Shown here: positions 1 to 7,873 of the stretch, in pieces
Layout: the number at the start of each line of letters is the position of its first letter
Position numbering within the stretch: the first letter of the stretch is position 1
Origin: Rhodospirillaceae bacterium UBA6608
GTDB lineage: Bacteria > Pseudomonadota > Alphaproteobacteria > Rhodospirillales_A > Casp-alpha2
Direction: 5' to 3'
Length of the DNA stretch: 31,485 nt
Assembly (NCBI GenBank): GCA_002433335.1
Contig: DJHY01000320.1
Location: 1-31,485 of the forward strand
Position numbers and translations under genes: made by a program
The notes under the pieces: model-generated
Database searches by the model: none
What the model was told of the DNA's origin: nothing
The model's input: the letters and a program-made list of their open reading frames with translations, nothing else

Positions 1-612
1 TCTGACCCCCGCGTTCTCAAACGGTTCATCATCTATCTCGGGCTGCTGACCCTCGTGATGTTCGGGGTGTGGTCGGTCTGGGGCACCTTTATCGAGACCC
101 CGGCGGGCGATTTCGAAGTCCGCGCCGGCGACATTCATCTGTCTAGCGGCGAATACGAAGAAGCGATCGAGGATTTCGACCGCGCCCTGGAATTGCAGCC
201 CGATCATCGCGGCGCGTTGATGGGAAAGGCGGCGGCGCTGATCCAGCTGAAGCGCTATGACGTGGCCGAAAAGGTGCTGACCTATACCATCGATTATCTG
301 AAGCGAACCCTGTCGCCGGACGACCCGACCGGACGTGGCGCCCTGGCGGCGGCCTATGGCAACCGTGGGATCGTCAAGGATACCGAAGGCCGCTACGAGC
401 AGGCATTGGAAGACTACATCGCATCGCTGAAGGTCGATGCCGATGCGGTCGAAGGCCCCGGCATCGTCGACCGGCTGCTCTATCACGACGAAAAGCCGTC
501 CTCGATCCGCGACCGGGCGGTCTACCTTTATAAGCAACTGCAATTGCCCGAGGATCAGCGTTTGTTGCGCGTCCCGGAAAAGGACGCCCTGCAACGGATG
601 CACAAGCCTTAA
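1..612 (+). CDS. TPR-repeat protein with N-terminal membrane anchor (5' end outside window)
   Basis: The frame is open from the first base, so the start lies upstream; a GTG at 55 or ATG at 58 would cut through the hydrophobic segment and is an unlikely start. Visible product is 203 residues. Residues about 8-28 form one hydrophobic helix (IIYLGLLTLVMFGVW core), followed by TPR-like helix pairs: one with GEYEEAIEDFDRALELQP (about 50-68), a second at about 74-105, and a third with GNRGIVKDTEGRYEQALEDY (about 117-140). Such proteins usually act as protein-interaction scaffolds; the anchor suggests the repeats sit in the periplasm or at the membrane face. No enzymatic motif is seen. It converges on the 70-residue gene with a 13-base gap, and its TAA lies in a 10-base palindrome. 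Specific role unknown. Confidence 0.75.
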   Translation, partial: SDPRVLKRFIIYLGLLTLVMFGVWSVWGTFIETPAGDFEVRAGDIHLSSGEYEEAIEDFDRALELQPDHRGALMGKAAALIQLKRYDVAEKVLTYTIDYLKRTLSPDDPTGRGALAAAYGNRGIVKDTEGRYEQALEDYIASLKVDADAVEGPGIVDRLLYHDEKPSSIRDRAVYLYKQLQLPEDQRLLRVPEKDALQRMHKP

Positions 613-634
613 GGCCGCAATCGGTTCAGCTGAA
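606..634. repeat. Two adjacent 10-base palindromes over convergent stop codons
   Basis: GCCTTAAGGC (606-615) contains the TAA of the TPR gene and TTCAGCTGAA (625-634) contains the stop of the facing 70-residue gene. Both are perfect palindromes. They may help transcription end in both directions, but neither has a T-tract and 10-base palindromes make weak hairpins. Confidence 0.3.
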
Positions 635-838
635 TTTGACGACGCCCAAGACGTCCTGGAACAGAACCAGGAAGAAGAACACGGCGGCGATGGATCCGAA
701 CAGCAGGCGGACGAAATCCTGCTTTCCATCCGCATCGCGATAACGGATCGCGTGCAGGGCAATGGCCCCCGTCACCACCAAAAAGGCGATGTTGACGACC
801 GGTTCCATCTCCGGCGGAAGGCCAAGGTTCCCAAACAT
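626..838 (-). CDS. Small two-helix membrane protein, unrecognised
   Basis: A 70-residue protein from ATG at 838. Two hydrophobic segments are clear: residues about 16-33 (NIAFLVVTGAIALHA) and about 44-67 (FGSIAAVFFFLVLFQDV), joined by a charged loop (RYRDADGKQD). This is typical of a small inner-membrane protein, with the loop probably cytoplasmic by the positive-inside rule. No ribosome-binding site is obvious, so expression may depend on read-through from the 168-residue gene 58 bases upstream on the same strand. I do not recognise the family. A longer reading frame overlapping it on the same strand has arginine- and glycine-rich composition typical of a shadow frame; the present frame has the membrane-protein composition. 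Confidence 0.6.
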   Translation of the reverse strand: MFGNLGLPPEMEPVVNIAFLVVTGAIALHAIRYRDADGKQDFVRLLFGSIAAVFFFLVLFQDVLGVVKFS

Positions 839-896
839 GGGACGAGCGTAATTGCCGCCCGCCCAATGCGCAAGCGCGCAAGGAACCTCAAATCCC

Positions 897-1403
897 CTAG
901 GGTTGGGGTCGTTGCTGCGTAATCTCGTCCGGTGTCGCGGCCGTCAGGTCTTTTTCCGAAACGTAGGGCGGAAAGTCTGTGGCGGCGCGGCTGGTCGACA
1001 TGATCGCCCCGACCATGCTGGACCCCAGCACTAACATCACGATCCCGGCGGCGACGGCGAACTTGCGCACGCCATGCGGCGGCGTCGTGGCCCCGAAATC
1101 GTTGTCGTAGCGGTGATAACGCGCCTCGCCCGAGGCGATGCGTCCGGCCGCGTCCAGACGGATGATCTGGCGCGCATAATGCCGGGCCCAATGGGGCACG
1201 ATATTTTCCATCATATAGGCATGGAACAGGGCATCGAGCTGATGCTCGGCCAAGTCATGGCCGTGCCATTCATGGTGGGCCAATTGCAGAAGCTGAAATT
1301 CGCCAACCTGAAGGATGTTGGCGGCGCGGCCGACTTCACGCCGGTCCATGTTTTCCAGTTCTTCCTTGTCCGGGCGGACGAGGGTTTCGAAGAATCCGGT
1401 CAT
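897..1403 (-). CDS. Histidine-rich single-pass membrane protein, unrecognised
   Basis: A 168-residue protein. The frame is open further upstream, but I chose ATG 1403 because AAGGAGA lies 11 bases before it and the upstream extension has no protein-like character. Residues 1-110 are soluble and charged, with a histidine-rich stretch at 43-75 (HHEWHGHD, then H54, H61, H71, H75). Residues about 113-135 form one transmembrane helix (FAVAAGIVMLVLGSSMVGAIM), followed by a short 33-residue tail containing FPPYVSEKDL. The basic residues before the helix suggest the N-terminal part is cytoplasmic. Histidine spacing could suit metal or haem binding, but this is only inference. It lies upstream of the 70-residue membrane protein on the same strand and is divergent from the SDR gene. 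I do not recognise the family. Confidence 0.6.
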   Translation of the reverse strand: MTGFFETLVRPDKEELENMDRREVGRAANILQVGEFQLLQLAHHEWHGHDLAEHQLDALFHAYMMENIVPHWARHYARQIIRLDAAGRIASGEARYHRYDNDFGATTPPHGVRKFAVAAGIVMLVLGSSMVGAIMSTSRAATDFPPYVSEKDLTAATPDEITQQRPQP

Positions 1404-1579
1404 TTGTTGGGGCGTCTCCTTAAAACAAAGAGCAAGCGTCCCCACCCAACGAACTTTGTATCCTCTTAGCTTGGGTCGAAAATCAGTCCAATGCAAGCCC
1501 GCATGGGCTCACATTTTGGTCATTGATGGGGTAGGCTCCGCCGAACGCTGTCTATTTCGACAAACCGCAGAGGCCGACC

Positions 1580-2356
1580 ATGCCCGATCCCGCCAATCCG
1601 TTCGACCTGACCGGGCGCATCGCCCTGGTGACCGGGGCTAGCCGCGGTCTGGGGTTGGAGATCGCCAAGTCCTTGGCCGCCGGTGGGGCGACCGTCTATC
1701 TGGGCGGGCGCGACGTTCCGGCTTTGGACGATGCCTGCGACGTCATTACCCAGGCGGGCGGGCGGGCCCGGCCCCTGCCGTTCGACGTGACGGACGAGGC
1801 CGCAGCCCAGGCCGCCATCGACGATCTGGACGACGATGGGCGCGGCGGGCTGGATATTCTGGTCAATTCAGTTGGCCTGCGTGATCGGCGGACGATGGAC
1901 GATCTGGACGCTCAGGCCCTGCGCCGCATGGTCGAGGTCAATCTGATTTCCGCCTTTACCCTGTCGCAGGCCGCGGCCAGGCAGATGCGGGCCAAGGGAC
2001 GGGGGCGGATCGTTCATGTGACCTCCATCGCCGGGCATATCGCCCGCGCCAACGATTCCGCCTATACGGCATCGAAGGGCGGGTTGACCGGCCTGGTCCG
2101 CGCCCTGGCCGCCGAATTGGGGCCGGACGGCATCACCGTCAACGCCATCGCACCCGGATATTTCGCGACCGAGGTCAATCGCCCCATGGTCGACGATCCG
2201 GAGATTGCCGAATGGCTGGGGCGGCGGACCTCGCTGGGCCGTTGGGGGCAACCGCCGGAGATTGCCGGGGCGGCGCGCTTCCTGGTGTCTGACGCGGCGG
2301 CCTATGTGACCGGACAGGTCCTGGCCGTCGACGGCGGTTATCTGGCGCATTTCTAG
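1580..2356 (+). CDS. Short-chain dehydrogenase/reductase (SDR, classical type)
   Basis: A 258-residue cytoplasmic NAD(P)-dependent oxidoreductase of normal classical SDR length. The start ATG follows AGAGG by 6 bases. Cofactor motif TGASRGLG is at 18-25. The NNAG motif appears as NSVG (96-99), an uncommon variant. The catalytic set is complete: Asn121, Ser149 (VTSIAGH), Tyr162 and Lys166 (YTASK). Arg44 just after the second beta strand (GGRD) hints at NADP(H) preference. The C-terminus ends DGGYLAHF, as in gluconate 5-dehydrogenase / 3-oxoacyl reductase-like members. The substrate cannot be told from sequence. It lies 75 bases upstream of the LysR regulator on the same strand, so the two may be co-transcribed, though a good promoter lies between them. 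Confidence 0.85.
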   Translation: MPDPANPFDLTGRIALVTGASRGLGLEIAKSLAAGGATVYLGGRDVPALDDACDVITQAGGRARPLPFDVTDEAAAQAAIDDLDDDGRGGLDILVNSVGLRDRRTMDDLDAQALRRMVEVNLISAFTLSQAAARQMRAKGRGRIVHVTSIAGHIARANDSAYTASKGGLTGLVRALAAELGPDGITVNAIAPGYFATEVNRPMVDDPEIAEWLGRRTSLGRWGQPPEIAGAARFLVSDAAAYVTGQVLAVDGGYLAHF

Positions 2357-2369
2357 TCGCCGCCGTTCC

Positions 2370-2402
2370 ATCGGTATTCAATATCGATGTTTGGCCTATA
2401 AT
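2370..2402 (+). promoter_or_regulatory. Promoter with -35-overlapping palindrome upstream of the LysR gene
   Basis: A perfect -10 box TATAAT lies at 2397-2402. Upstream is a 19-base near-perfect palindrome, ATCGGTATTCAATATCGAT (2370-2388, one mismatch in nine pairs), which covers the expected -35 region (TATTCA at 2375-2380). A dyad over the -35 box fits autoregulation, common in LysR genes. The expected transcript start near 2409 suits the ATG at 2432 and leaves little room for the in-frame TTG at 2411. Confidence 0.5.
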
Positions 2403-2431
2403 CCGGTTTCTTGATTAAGGACTGGTCGGGC

Positions 2432-3319
2432 ATGACTCTCGAACAACTTCGCATCTTCGTTGCCGTCGCCGAACGCCAGCATGTCACGCGGGCGGCGGAA
2501 AGCCTGCATATCGCGCAGTCGGCGGCCAGCAATGCCATCGCCCAGCTGGAGGCCCGCCACGAAACCCGCCTGTTCGACCGGGTCGGGCGGCGGATCGAGC
2601 TGACCGAGGCGGGCCGGGTGTTCCTGGCCGAGGCGCGGGCGGTTCTGGCGCGGGCCGACGCGGCGGAAACCACCTTGCGCGAATTCGGCAACTTGGAGCG
2701 CGGCACCCTGGTGGTGCAAGCCAGCCAGACCATCGCCAGCTATTGGCTGCCCCGTCATCTGGTCGCCTTCCGCCGCGCCCATCCGGGGATCGAGATCACC
2801 TTGGGCATCGGCAATACCACCCAGGTCGCCGAGGCGATCGAGGAAGGGGCCGCCGAGATCGGTTTCGTCGAGGGCGCGGTTCATAACGACCATCTGGAGA
2901 TTGCCCGCGTTGCCCGCGATCAAATGATCGTCCTGGTCGGGCCGGACCATCCCTGGGTCGGGCGGGGCGACCTGACGCCCGCCGACTTGGCCAAGGGGGA
3001 ATGGGTGTTGCGGGAATCCGGGTCGGGCACCCGGTCGGTGTTCGAAACGGCGCTGGCGGTGCGGGGCGTTGATCCCCGGTCCCTCGACGTGCGGCTGGAA
3101 CTGCCGTCGAACGAAGCCGTGCGCGCGGCGGTCGAGGCCGGATTGGGGGCAACGGCCCTGTCGGCCTCGGTCGCGGCCTCGGACCTGGAGACAGGCTTGC
3201 TGCACAAAGTCGATTTCACCCTGCCCGAGCGGGAATACAACGCCCTGCGCCACCGTGATCGCTACCGCAGCCGCGCGGGGCAGGCCTTCATGGCGATGCT
3301 CACGCCCTCGGCCTCCTAA
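2432..3319 (+). CDS. LysR-family transcriptional regulator, YeiE/CysL-like
   Basis: A 295-residue LysR protein. The start is set at ATG 2432 (MTLEQLRIFVAV), the usual LysR N-terminus; an in-frame TTG at 2411 adds seven residues without support. The winged helix-turn-helix spans about 1-60 (HVTRAAESLHIAQSAASNAIAQLE), followed by the linker helix and a periplasmic-binding-like effector domain from about 90 (TLVVQASQTIASYWLPRHL). The motif ESGSGTRSVFE in the effector domain is typical of the YeiE/CysL/CbbR-like branch. The next gene on the same strand is a YeiH-family exporter, and in enterobacteria YeiE is the neighbour and regulator of yeiH, so this regulator probably controls the exporter in response to a sulfur oxyanion or a related small anion. 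Effector identity is inferred from context. Confidence 0.88.
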   Translation: MTLEQLRIFVAVAERQHVTRAAESLHIAQSAASNAIAQLEARHETRLFDRVGRRIELTEAGRVFLAEARAVLARADAAETTLREFGNLERGTLVVQASQTIASYWLPRHLVAFRRAHPGIEITLGIGNTTQVAEAIEEGAAEIGFVEGAVHNDHLEIARVARDQMIVLVGPDHPWVGRGDLTPADLAKGEWVLRESGSGTRSVFETALAVRGVDPRSLDVRLELPSNEAVRAAVEAGLGATALSASVAASDLETGLLHKVDFTLPEREYNALRHRDRYRSRAGQAFMAMLTPSAS

Positions 3320-3335
3320 TCGATCTGTAAATAAG

Positions 3336-3388
3336 ATTATTTCAAGCTATATAATATGTTGGAATAATTGATCGGCTGGGCCGATTTT
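3336..3388 (+). promoter_or_regulatory. yeiH-like leader: inverted repeat on a -10 box, then a small attenuator-like hairpin
   Basis: This AT-rich gap holds a perfect TATAAT at 3350-3355. ATTAT (3336-3340) and ATAAT (3351-3355) form an inverted repeat with a 10-base spacer, so the right arm lies in the -10 box; this could be the LysR binding site. Downstream, ATCGGC-TGG-GCCGAT (3371-3385) is a perfect 6-bp hairpin followed directly by TTT, resembling a short intrinsic terminator between the promoter and the coding region. A ribosome site (AGGAG, about 3416-3420) precedes ATG 3427. Confidence 0.4.
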
Positions 3389-3426
3389 CCGCGGGTTCCC
3401 ATCTCTCTCGCCCGCAGGAGCCCGCC

Positions 3427-4476
3427 ATGTCCGCCCAAGCCGCCGTTTCGCATCCCGCACCCGGTTCCGATTCACATCCCGGTCCCTTCGGGCATGTCGC
3501 CGCTGTCGCCCCTGGCGTCCTGCTGGCGGCGGGGATCGCGGCCCTGGCCTTTTCCCTGCGGCGCTATCCGGGGTTGGAGATTTTCAGCCCGATGATCCTG
3601 GCGATCCTGATCGGCATTCTTTTTCGCAACCTGATCGGCACACCCGCCCGCGCCCATGCCGGGGTGAAATTTACCCTGAAACGCATCCTGCGCTTCGCGA
3701 TCATCCTGTTGGGCTTGCAACTGACGACCCAGCAGATCATGGAGGTCGGCTTCAATGGCGTGGTGGTGATCGGCGTAACCCTGATCGCGACTTTCCTGTT
3801 CACCAAATGGCTGGGCCGGGTGATCGGGGTCGAACGCAAGTTGACCGAACTGATCGCCGCCGGGACCTCGATCTGCGGGGCCTCCGCCGTGATCGCAACC
3901 AACACCGTGACCCAGGCCCATGACGAAGACGTCGCCTGTGCGGTGGCCTGCGTTACCGTGTTCGGCTCCCTTGCCATGTTCCTCTATCCGGTCCTGCCCG
4001 ATCTGTTGGACCTGGGGCCGCGCGCTTACGGCCTGTGGACCGGTGCTTCGGTACACGAGGTCGCCCAGGTCGTCGCCGCCGCCTATCAGGGCGGGGGCGA
4101 AGCCGGCGACTACGGCACCATCGCCAAGCTGACCCGCGTCGCCATGCTGGCCCCGATGATCATCCTTTTGGGCGTGGTCGCGGCGCGGCGCGGGGCCGGT
4201 CGGTCGGGGGTTAAGGCCAAGGCTCCGGTGCCGTATTTCGTGCTCGGTTTCATCGCCCTGGTTCTGATCAACAGCGTCATCACTGTGCCGGCGGAACCCA
4301 AGGCCTGGATCATTCAGGTGACGACCTTCCTGTTGTCGCTGTCCCTGGCCGCCATGGGGTTGGAAACGGATATCGGCAAGCTGCGGGCCAAGGGCCTGCG
4401 CCCCTTGTTGCTGGGGGCCGGGGCCTGGCTGTTCATCGCCGGGGGAAGTTTGTTGTTGGTCAAGCTGGCCTATTGA
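3427..4476 (+). CDS. YeiH-family (UPF0324) putative sulfate/sulfite exporter
   Basis: A 349-residue polytopic inner-membrane protein of normal family length. About ten hydrophobic segments are visible, starting after a hydrophilic, His/Pro-rich N-terminal tail of about 25 residues. Family hallmarks are the long conserved run around [16 protein letters not shown] (about 92-107), the [17 protein letters not shown] motif (about 144-160) and [16 protein letters not shown] (about 203-218). Family members are annotated as putative sulfate exporters, and the enterobacterial member lies beside the sulfite-responsive regulator yeiE; the actual substrate here is not shown. The preceding LysR gene on the same strand is its likely regulator. 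It converges on sdaA with nine bases between the stop codons, both lying in one palindrome. Confidence 0.85.
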   Translation: MSAQAAVSHPAPGSDSHPGPFGHVAAVAPGVLLAAGIAALAFSLRRYPGLEIFSPMILAILIGILFRNLIGTPARAHAGVKFTLKRILRFAIILLGLQLTTQQIMEVGFNGVVVIGVTLIATFLFTKWLGRVIGVERKLTELIAAGTSICGASAVIATNTVTQAHDEDVACAVACVTVFGSLAMFLYPVLPDLLDLGPRAYGLWTGASVHEVAQVVAAAYQGGGEAGDYGTIAKLTRVAMLAPMIILLGVVAARRGAGRSGVKAKAPVPYFVLGFIALVLINSVITVPAEPKAWIIQVTTFLLSLSLAAMGLETDIGKLRAKGLRPLLLGAGAWLFIAGGSLLLVKLAY

Positions 4477-4489
4477 TCGGGCCGATCAA
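4473..4489. terminator. Palindromic hairpin shared by two convergent stop codons
   Basis: TTGATCGGGCCGATCAA is a perfect 17-base palindrome around a central G. It contains the TGA of the yeiH-like gene (4474-4476) and the stop of sdaA (4486-4488, read on minus). As RNA it would form a 7-bp stem with a 3-base loop from either strand. No T-run follows on either side, so it may act as a weak bidirectional terminator or an RNA 3'-end protector. Confidence 0.4.
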
Positions 4490-5892
4490 CAGGCGGTCAG
4501 GTTCACGGCCAGGCCGCCTTCGGACGTTTCCTTGTACTTGCTGTGCATGTCCTGCCCGGTCTGGCGCATGGTTTCGATGCAATTGTCGAGCGGCACGAAA
4601 TGGGTGCCGTCTCCCTTCAGCGCCAGGGATGCAGCGTTGATCGCCTTGACCGCGCCCATGGCGTTGCGTTCGATGCAGGGCACCTGAACCAGCCCGCCGA
4701 CCGGGTCGCAGGTCATGCCCAGATGGTGTTCCATGGCGATCTCGGCGGCGTTTTCGATCTGCGCATTGGTGCCGCCCAGGACCGCCGCCAACCCTGCCGC
4801 CGCCATGGCGCTGGCCGAGCCGACCTCGCCCTGGCAGCCGACCTCGGCGCCCGAGATCGAGGCATTGGCCTTGATGATCCCGCCGATCCCGGCGGCGGTC
4901 AGCAGGTAGTCGTGAATTCCGGCGCGGTCGGCCTCGGGATAGAAATCCAGATAGTAGCGGCCGACGGCGGGCACGATCCCGGCGGCCCCGTTGGTCGGCG
5001 CGGTGACGACCCGCCCGCCCCCGGCGTTTTCCTCGTTCACGGCCAGGGCGTAGACACTGATCCAATCCATGACGGTATGTTCCAGGCGAAAATTCCGCGC
5101 CTTGTCGGCTTGCAGGGAATCCCAGATCTGCTTGGCCCGGCGTTTGACGTTCAACCCGCCCGGCAGGATCCCGCCCTGGGTCACGCCGCGCGCGATGCAG
5201 CCGTCCATGGCGTCCCAGATGCGGTCCAGCCCGGCGCTCAACGTCGCTTCATCCATATGGGTGAGCTCGTTGGCCCGCTTCATCTGGGCCACGGACAGGT
5301 TTGACGCCGCGCCCATTTCCAGCATCTCCGCCGCCGTGGCGAAGGGGTAGGGCACGCGTTCCGGCTCCGATCCCGCGATGTCGGCGGTCTCGGTGGCGGC
5401 GGCGAATTCGTCGTCGGTGGCGATGAAGCCGCCGCCGATGGAATAGTAAGCCCGTTCCTTGTCGGGCGGACCATCCAGGTCGCTACCGTCCAGCCAAGAC
5501 GCCATGATCATCCCGTTGGCATGGCCGGGCAGGGCGGGGCCATAATCAAAAACGATATCGTGCTCGGGGTCGAAAGCGATCTCGGGCCCGCCGCCCAGTT
5601 GCAGGCGCTTGCGCGCGGCGATGCCCGCGATCATGCCGTCGACCGCGTCCGGGTCGACGGCATCCGGCGTTTCGCCCAACAGGCCCAGGATGATCGCCCG
5701 GTCCGTGGCGTGTCCCTTGCCGGTGAACGCGAGGGAGCCATAAAGCGTGGCCCGCATGCGCACCACGTTGGCCAACGTGCCCTGCCGTTCCATCCGACGG
5801 ACGAAGCGGTTCGCGGCCAACATAGGTCCGACCGTATGGCTGGACGACGGGCCGATTCCGATCTTGAAGATATCGAACACGCTCAGGAACAT
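4486..5892 (-). CDS. sdaA: L-serine dehydratase (L-serine ammonia-lyase), iron-sulfur type
   Basis: Converts L-serine to pyruvate and ammonia in the cytoplasm. The 468-residue single chain holds both domains in order: the N-terminal domain starting [20 protein letters not shown] (4-23), and the C-terminal catalytic domain. The [4Fe-4S] ligands are visible at Cys353 ([11 protein letters not shown]), Cys395 (MTCDPVGG) and Cys406 (VPCIERN). The chain ends exactly in Cys468, matching the terminal 'tail-in-mouth' cysteine described for the Legionella enzyme; all four are offset by a constant 10 from the numbers I recall for that enzyme. The start follows AGGAG by five bases, and that ribosome site overlaps the stop codon of the upstream LysR gene, so translation is probably coupled and the LysR protein is its likely regulator. 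Oxygen sensitivity is expected for the family. Confidence 0.96.
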   Translation of the reverse strand: MFLSVFDIFKIGIGPSSSHTVGPMLAANRFVRRMERQGTLANVVRMRATLYGSLAFTGKGHATDRAIILGLLGETPDAVDPDAVDGMIAGIAARKRLQLGGGPEIAFDPEHDIVFDYGPALPGHANGMIMASWLDGSDLDGPPDKERAYYSIGGGFIATDDEFAAATETADIAGSEPERVPYPFATAAEMLEMGAASNLSVAQMKRANELTHMDEATLSAGLDRIWDAMDGCIARGVTQGGILPGGLNVKRRAKQIWDSLQADKARNFRLEHTVMDWISVYALAVNEENAGGGRVVTAPTNGAAGIVPAVGRYYLDFYPEADRAGIHDYLLTAAGIGGIIKANASISGAEVGCQGEVGSASAMAAAGLAAVLGGTNAQIENAAEIAMEHHLGMTCDPVGGLVQVPCIERNAMGAVKAINAASLALKGDGTHFVPLDNCIETMRQTGQDMHSKYKETSEGGLAVNLTAC

Positions 5893-5900
5893 GGTTTCTC

Positions 5901-6842
5901 CTAGACCCCTTGGTCGGGGGGTGGGTGCATGCCGACGTTTTCGCCCTGGGCCAGGGCTTCGGCGGCGGCGGCGCGAATGATCTCGGCGACCTTGGCGCGG
6001 GCGGGCGTCGGCGGGACCGCATCGGGAACGCAGAGCGCCACCGTACGGCTAAGCCGCGCATCGGCAAAGGCCGCAACGTGCAGCAGGCCCGCCTTGACCT
6101 CGTCGGCGACGGCGGGCCAGGGAAGGATGGTATGGCCCAGGCCTTGTTGCACGGCTTTCTTCAACGTCACCAGGGAATCCGCCTGCATCGCCGGGGTCGC
6201 GATAATCCCTCGTTCTTCCAGGCATTTATCCAGGATGATCCGGGCACTGTTGGCCTTGCCCGGAACCATCATCGGGACCTCGGCCACGGTCGCCAGCGGA
6301 ACTTGTGCTTTCTGCCCCGGGCCGGGTGGCGAGACCAGCAACAGGTCCTCGACCCATAGCGGCTCGGCGTCCATGCCGGGGGGCGGGCTGTCCTGATACA
6401 GAACCGACAGGTCCAATTCCCCCTTTTGCGTCATCCTGGTCAACAGGGCGCTATAGCTCTCCGTGATCCGAACTTCGATCTGCGGATGTTCGGCGGCGAT
6501 TTGGCGGATCAGCGGCAGGCACAGGACCGAGGCCGCGCTGTTGGGAAAGCCGATCGAAACGGCGCCCGCCAGGCTTTCGTCGGCGGCGCGGACCAGGCTG
6601 CGGGCATCCTCGACCTGACGGATGATGACCCGCGCCTGACGATAGAACTGCCGACCGGCGGCGGTCGGAGCCACGCCCTGGCGCGAGCGATGCAGCAGGC
6701 GCACCTGCATGTCGTGTTCCAGGATCGCGAGTTGCTGGCTCAACGCCGGTTGCGCCAGGCCCAGGTCCTGGGCGGCGCGGGAAATGCTCCCGGCATCGAC
6801 GATGCGCACGAAATATTCCAGACGGCGGGTTTCCATGGCCAT
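5901..6842 (-). CDS. LysR-family regulator, Nac/Cbl-like
   Basis: A 313-residue LysR protein from ATG 6842 (MAMETRRLEYFVRIVD); ATG 6836 is almost equally likely, and neither has a clear ribosome site. An upstream extension in frame lacks LysR character. The helix-turn-helix lies at about 3-62 (GSISRAAQDLGLAQPALSQQLAILE) and closely follows the Nac pattern (R-x-L-x-YFV-x-IVD, AQPALSQQ, GV-x-PT-x-AG). The effector domain runs from about 93 to 300. It sits 8 bases upstream of sdaA and is divergent from the CitE-CoA-transferase operon across a 140-base gap holding a dyad, so it may control both sides. The effector is unknown; a serine- or organic-acid-related ligand is inference only. Confidence 0.85.
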   Translation of the reverse strand: MAMETRRLEYFVRIVDAGSISRAAQDLGLAQPALSQQLAILEHDMQVRLLHRSRQGVAPTAAGRQFYRQARVIIRQVEDARSLVRAADESLAGAVSIGFPNSAASVLCLPLIRQIAAEHPQIEVRITESYSALLTRMTQKGELDLSVLYQDSPPPGMDAEPLWVEDLLLVSPPGPGQKAQVPLATVAEVPMMVPGKANSARIILDKCLEERGIIATPAMQADSLVTLKKAVQQGLGHTILPWPAVADEVKAGLLHVAAFADARLSRTVALCVPDAVPPTPARAKVAEIIRAAAAEALAQGENVGMHPPPDQGV

Positions 6843-6863
6843 GAGTATCCGGCGGATCGGCGG

Positions 6864-6876
6864 CTTATACCATAAG
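6864..6876. promoter_or_regulatory. Candidate operator in the LysR / CitE-operon divergent gap
   Basis: CTTAT-ACC-ATAAG is a perfect 5-bp inverted repeat with a 3-base centre, 22 bases upstream of the LysR start on the minus side. It is the only short AT-rich dyad in the 140-base divergent region and is a plausible LysR binding site. A second dyad, GGCGTC-(7)-GACGCC at 6945-6963, lies in the leader of the CitE-like gene. Confidence 0.3.
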
Positions 6877-6982
6877 GAAATCATGTAACCCCATCGGGCC
6901 TTACTGTTATTCGCGCTCGCCGGGGCCTGATAGCAGGGGGCAAAGGCGTCGCGATAAGACGCCAAACCCCACGGAGGAAACC

Positions 6983-7873
6983 ATGGCCCCTGCCGCGAAT
7001 GCCGGTGGCCCGCGCAGAACGTTCCTGTTGCTGCCCGGCCACGAACCCCGAAAAACCGCCAAGGCCGCTACCTTGGCCGTCGATGCCGTGATCTTCGATA
7101 TGGAAGACGGCGTGCCCCCGACCCACAAACAGGCTGCCCGCGACGGCATCCGCGAGGCCCTGACGACGGTTGACTACGGTCCGCGCGAACGGATGGTCCG
7201 GATCAACGGCGTCGATACCGATTTGTGGCGCGATGACCTGCGGGCTTTGGACGGTCTGCCGGTGGACGGCATTTATCTACCCAAGGTCGAAAGCGCCAAT
7301 CAGGCTGCGCAGGCAATCTCGTTCCTGTTGGACCTGGGCGGAACGCTGGCCCAGGCGGCCCGGTTCGCAACCATCGAAACCGCCTTGGGTCTGACGCGGG
7401 TCGAGGAGATCGCCGCCGTCGGTGGTCTGACGGGGCTGTTCTTCGGCTCCGGCGACTATAGCCTCAGCACGGGGATCGAGATTTCCCGCGAGACCCTGTT
7501 GTTCCCCCGTTCGCGCATTGCCGTCGCGGCGGCGGCCAATGGTCTGCAAGCGGTCGACGTCGCCTACTTCAAGGACGTCAAGGACGGGGCCCTTGCCCGT
7601 CAGGATGCCCTGGACGCCCGCGCCCTCGGCTTTACCGGCAAGGTCGTGTTCCACCCCAATCAGGTCGATCCGGTGAATGACGTGTTTACCCCGGGCGCCG
7701 ACGAGATCGCCCATGCCGAAAAGATCCTGGCCGCGTTCGAGGCATCGAAAGGATCCGGCCGGGGGGTGTTCATGGTCGACGGAGATTTTGTCGCGGTCGA
7801 TATCGCCCTGATGGCCGAGCGGGTGTTGCAGCGGGCCGGGCGGGTTTCGGGCAAAGGAGACGGCAATGACTGA
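6983..7873 (+). CDS. CitE/HpcH-family acyl-CoA lyase (malyl-/citramalyl-CoA lyase-like)
   Basis: A 296-residue cytoplasmic protein of the HpcH/HpaI aldolase / citrate lyase beta family, which cleaves 3-hydroxy-3-carboxy-type acyl-CoA thioesters using Mg2+. Seen: RRTFLLLPGHEPRK near the N-terminus (11-24), FDMEDGV at 38-44, the RING core (VRINGVDTD, Arg73), metal ligands Glu132 (TIETALG) and Asp158 (FGSGDYS), and VFHPNQV late in the chain (about 222-228). The start follows GGAGG by seven bases. Its last 8 bases overlap the start of a CaiB/BaiF CoA-transferase, so the pair very likely acts in sequence: activation of a hydroxy-dicarboxylate to its CoA ester, then cleavage to acetyl-CoA or a related thioester plus an oxo-acid. 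Malate or citramalate are natural candidates; the exact substrate is not provable from sequence. Confidence 0.85.
   Translation: MAPAANAGGPRRTFLLLPGHEPRKTAKAATLAVDAVIFDMEDGVPPTHKQAARDGIREALTTVDYGPRERMVRINGVDTDLWRDDLRALDGLPVDGIYLPKVESANQAAQAISFLLDLGGTLAQAARFATIETALGLTRVEEIAAVGGLTGLFFGSGDYSLSTGIEISRETLLFPRSRIAVAAAANGLQAVDVAYFKDVKDGALARQDALDARALGFTGKVVFHPNQVDPVNDVFTPGADEIAHAEKILAAFEASKGSGRGVFMVDGDFVAVDIALMAERVLQRAGRVSGKGDGND

Noticed and set aside
1496..1509. Hairpin AGCCC-GCAT-GGGCT in the divergent gap before the SDR gene
   Set aside because: Only 5 bp, no T-tract and no clear relation to a promoter; likely chance in GC-rich DNA.
4473..4489. FNR-type binding site
   Set aside because: TTGAT and ATCAA are present but separated by 7 bases rather than 4, and the site lies between two stop codons, not in a promoter.
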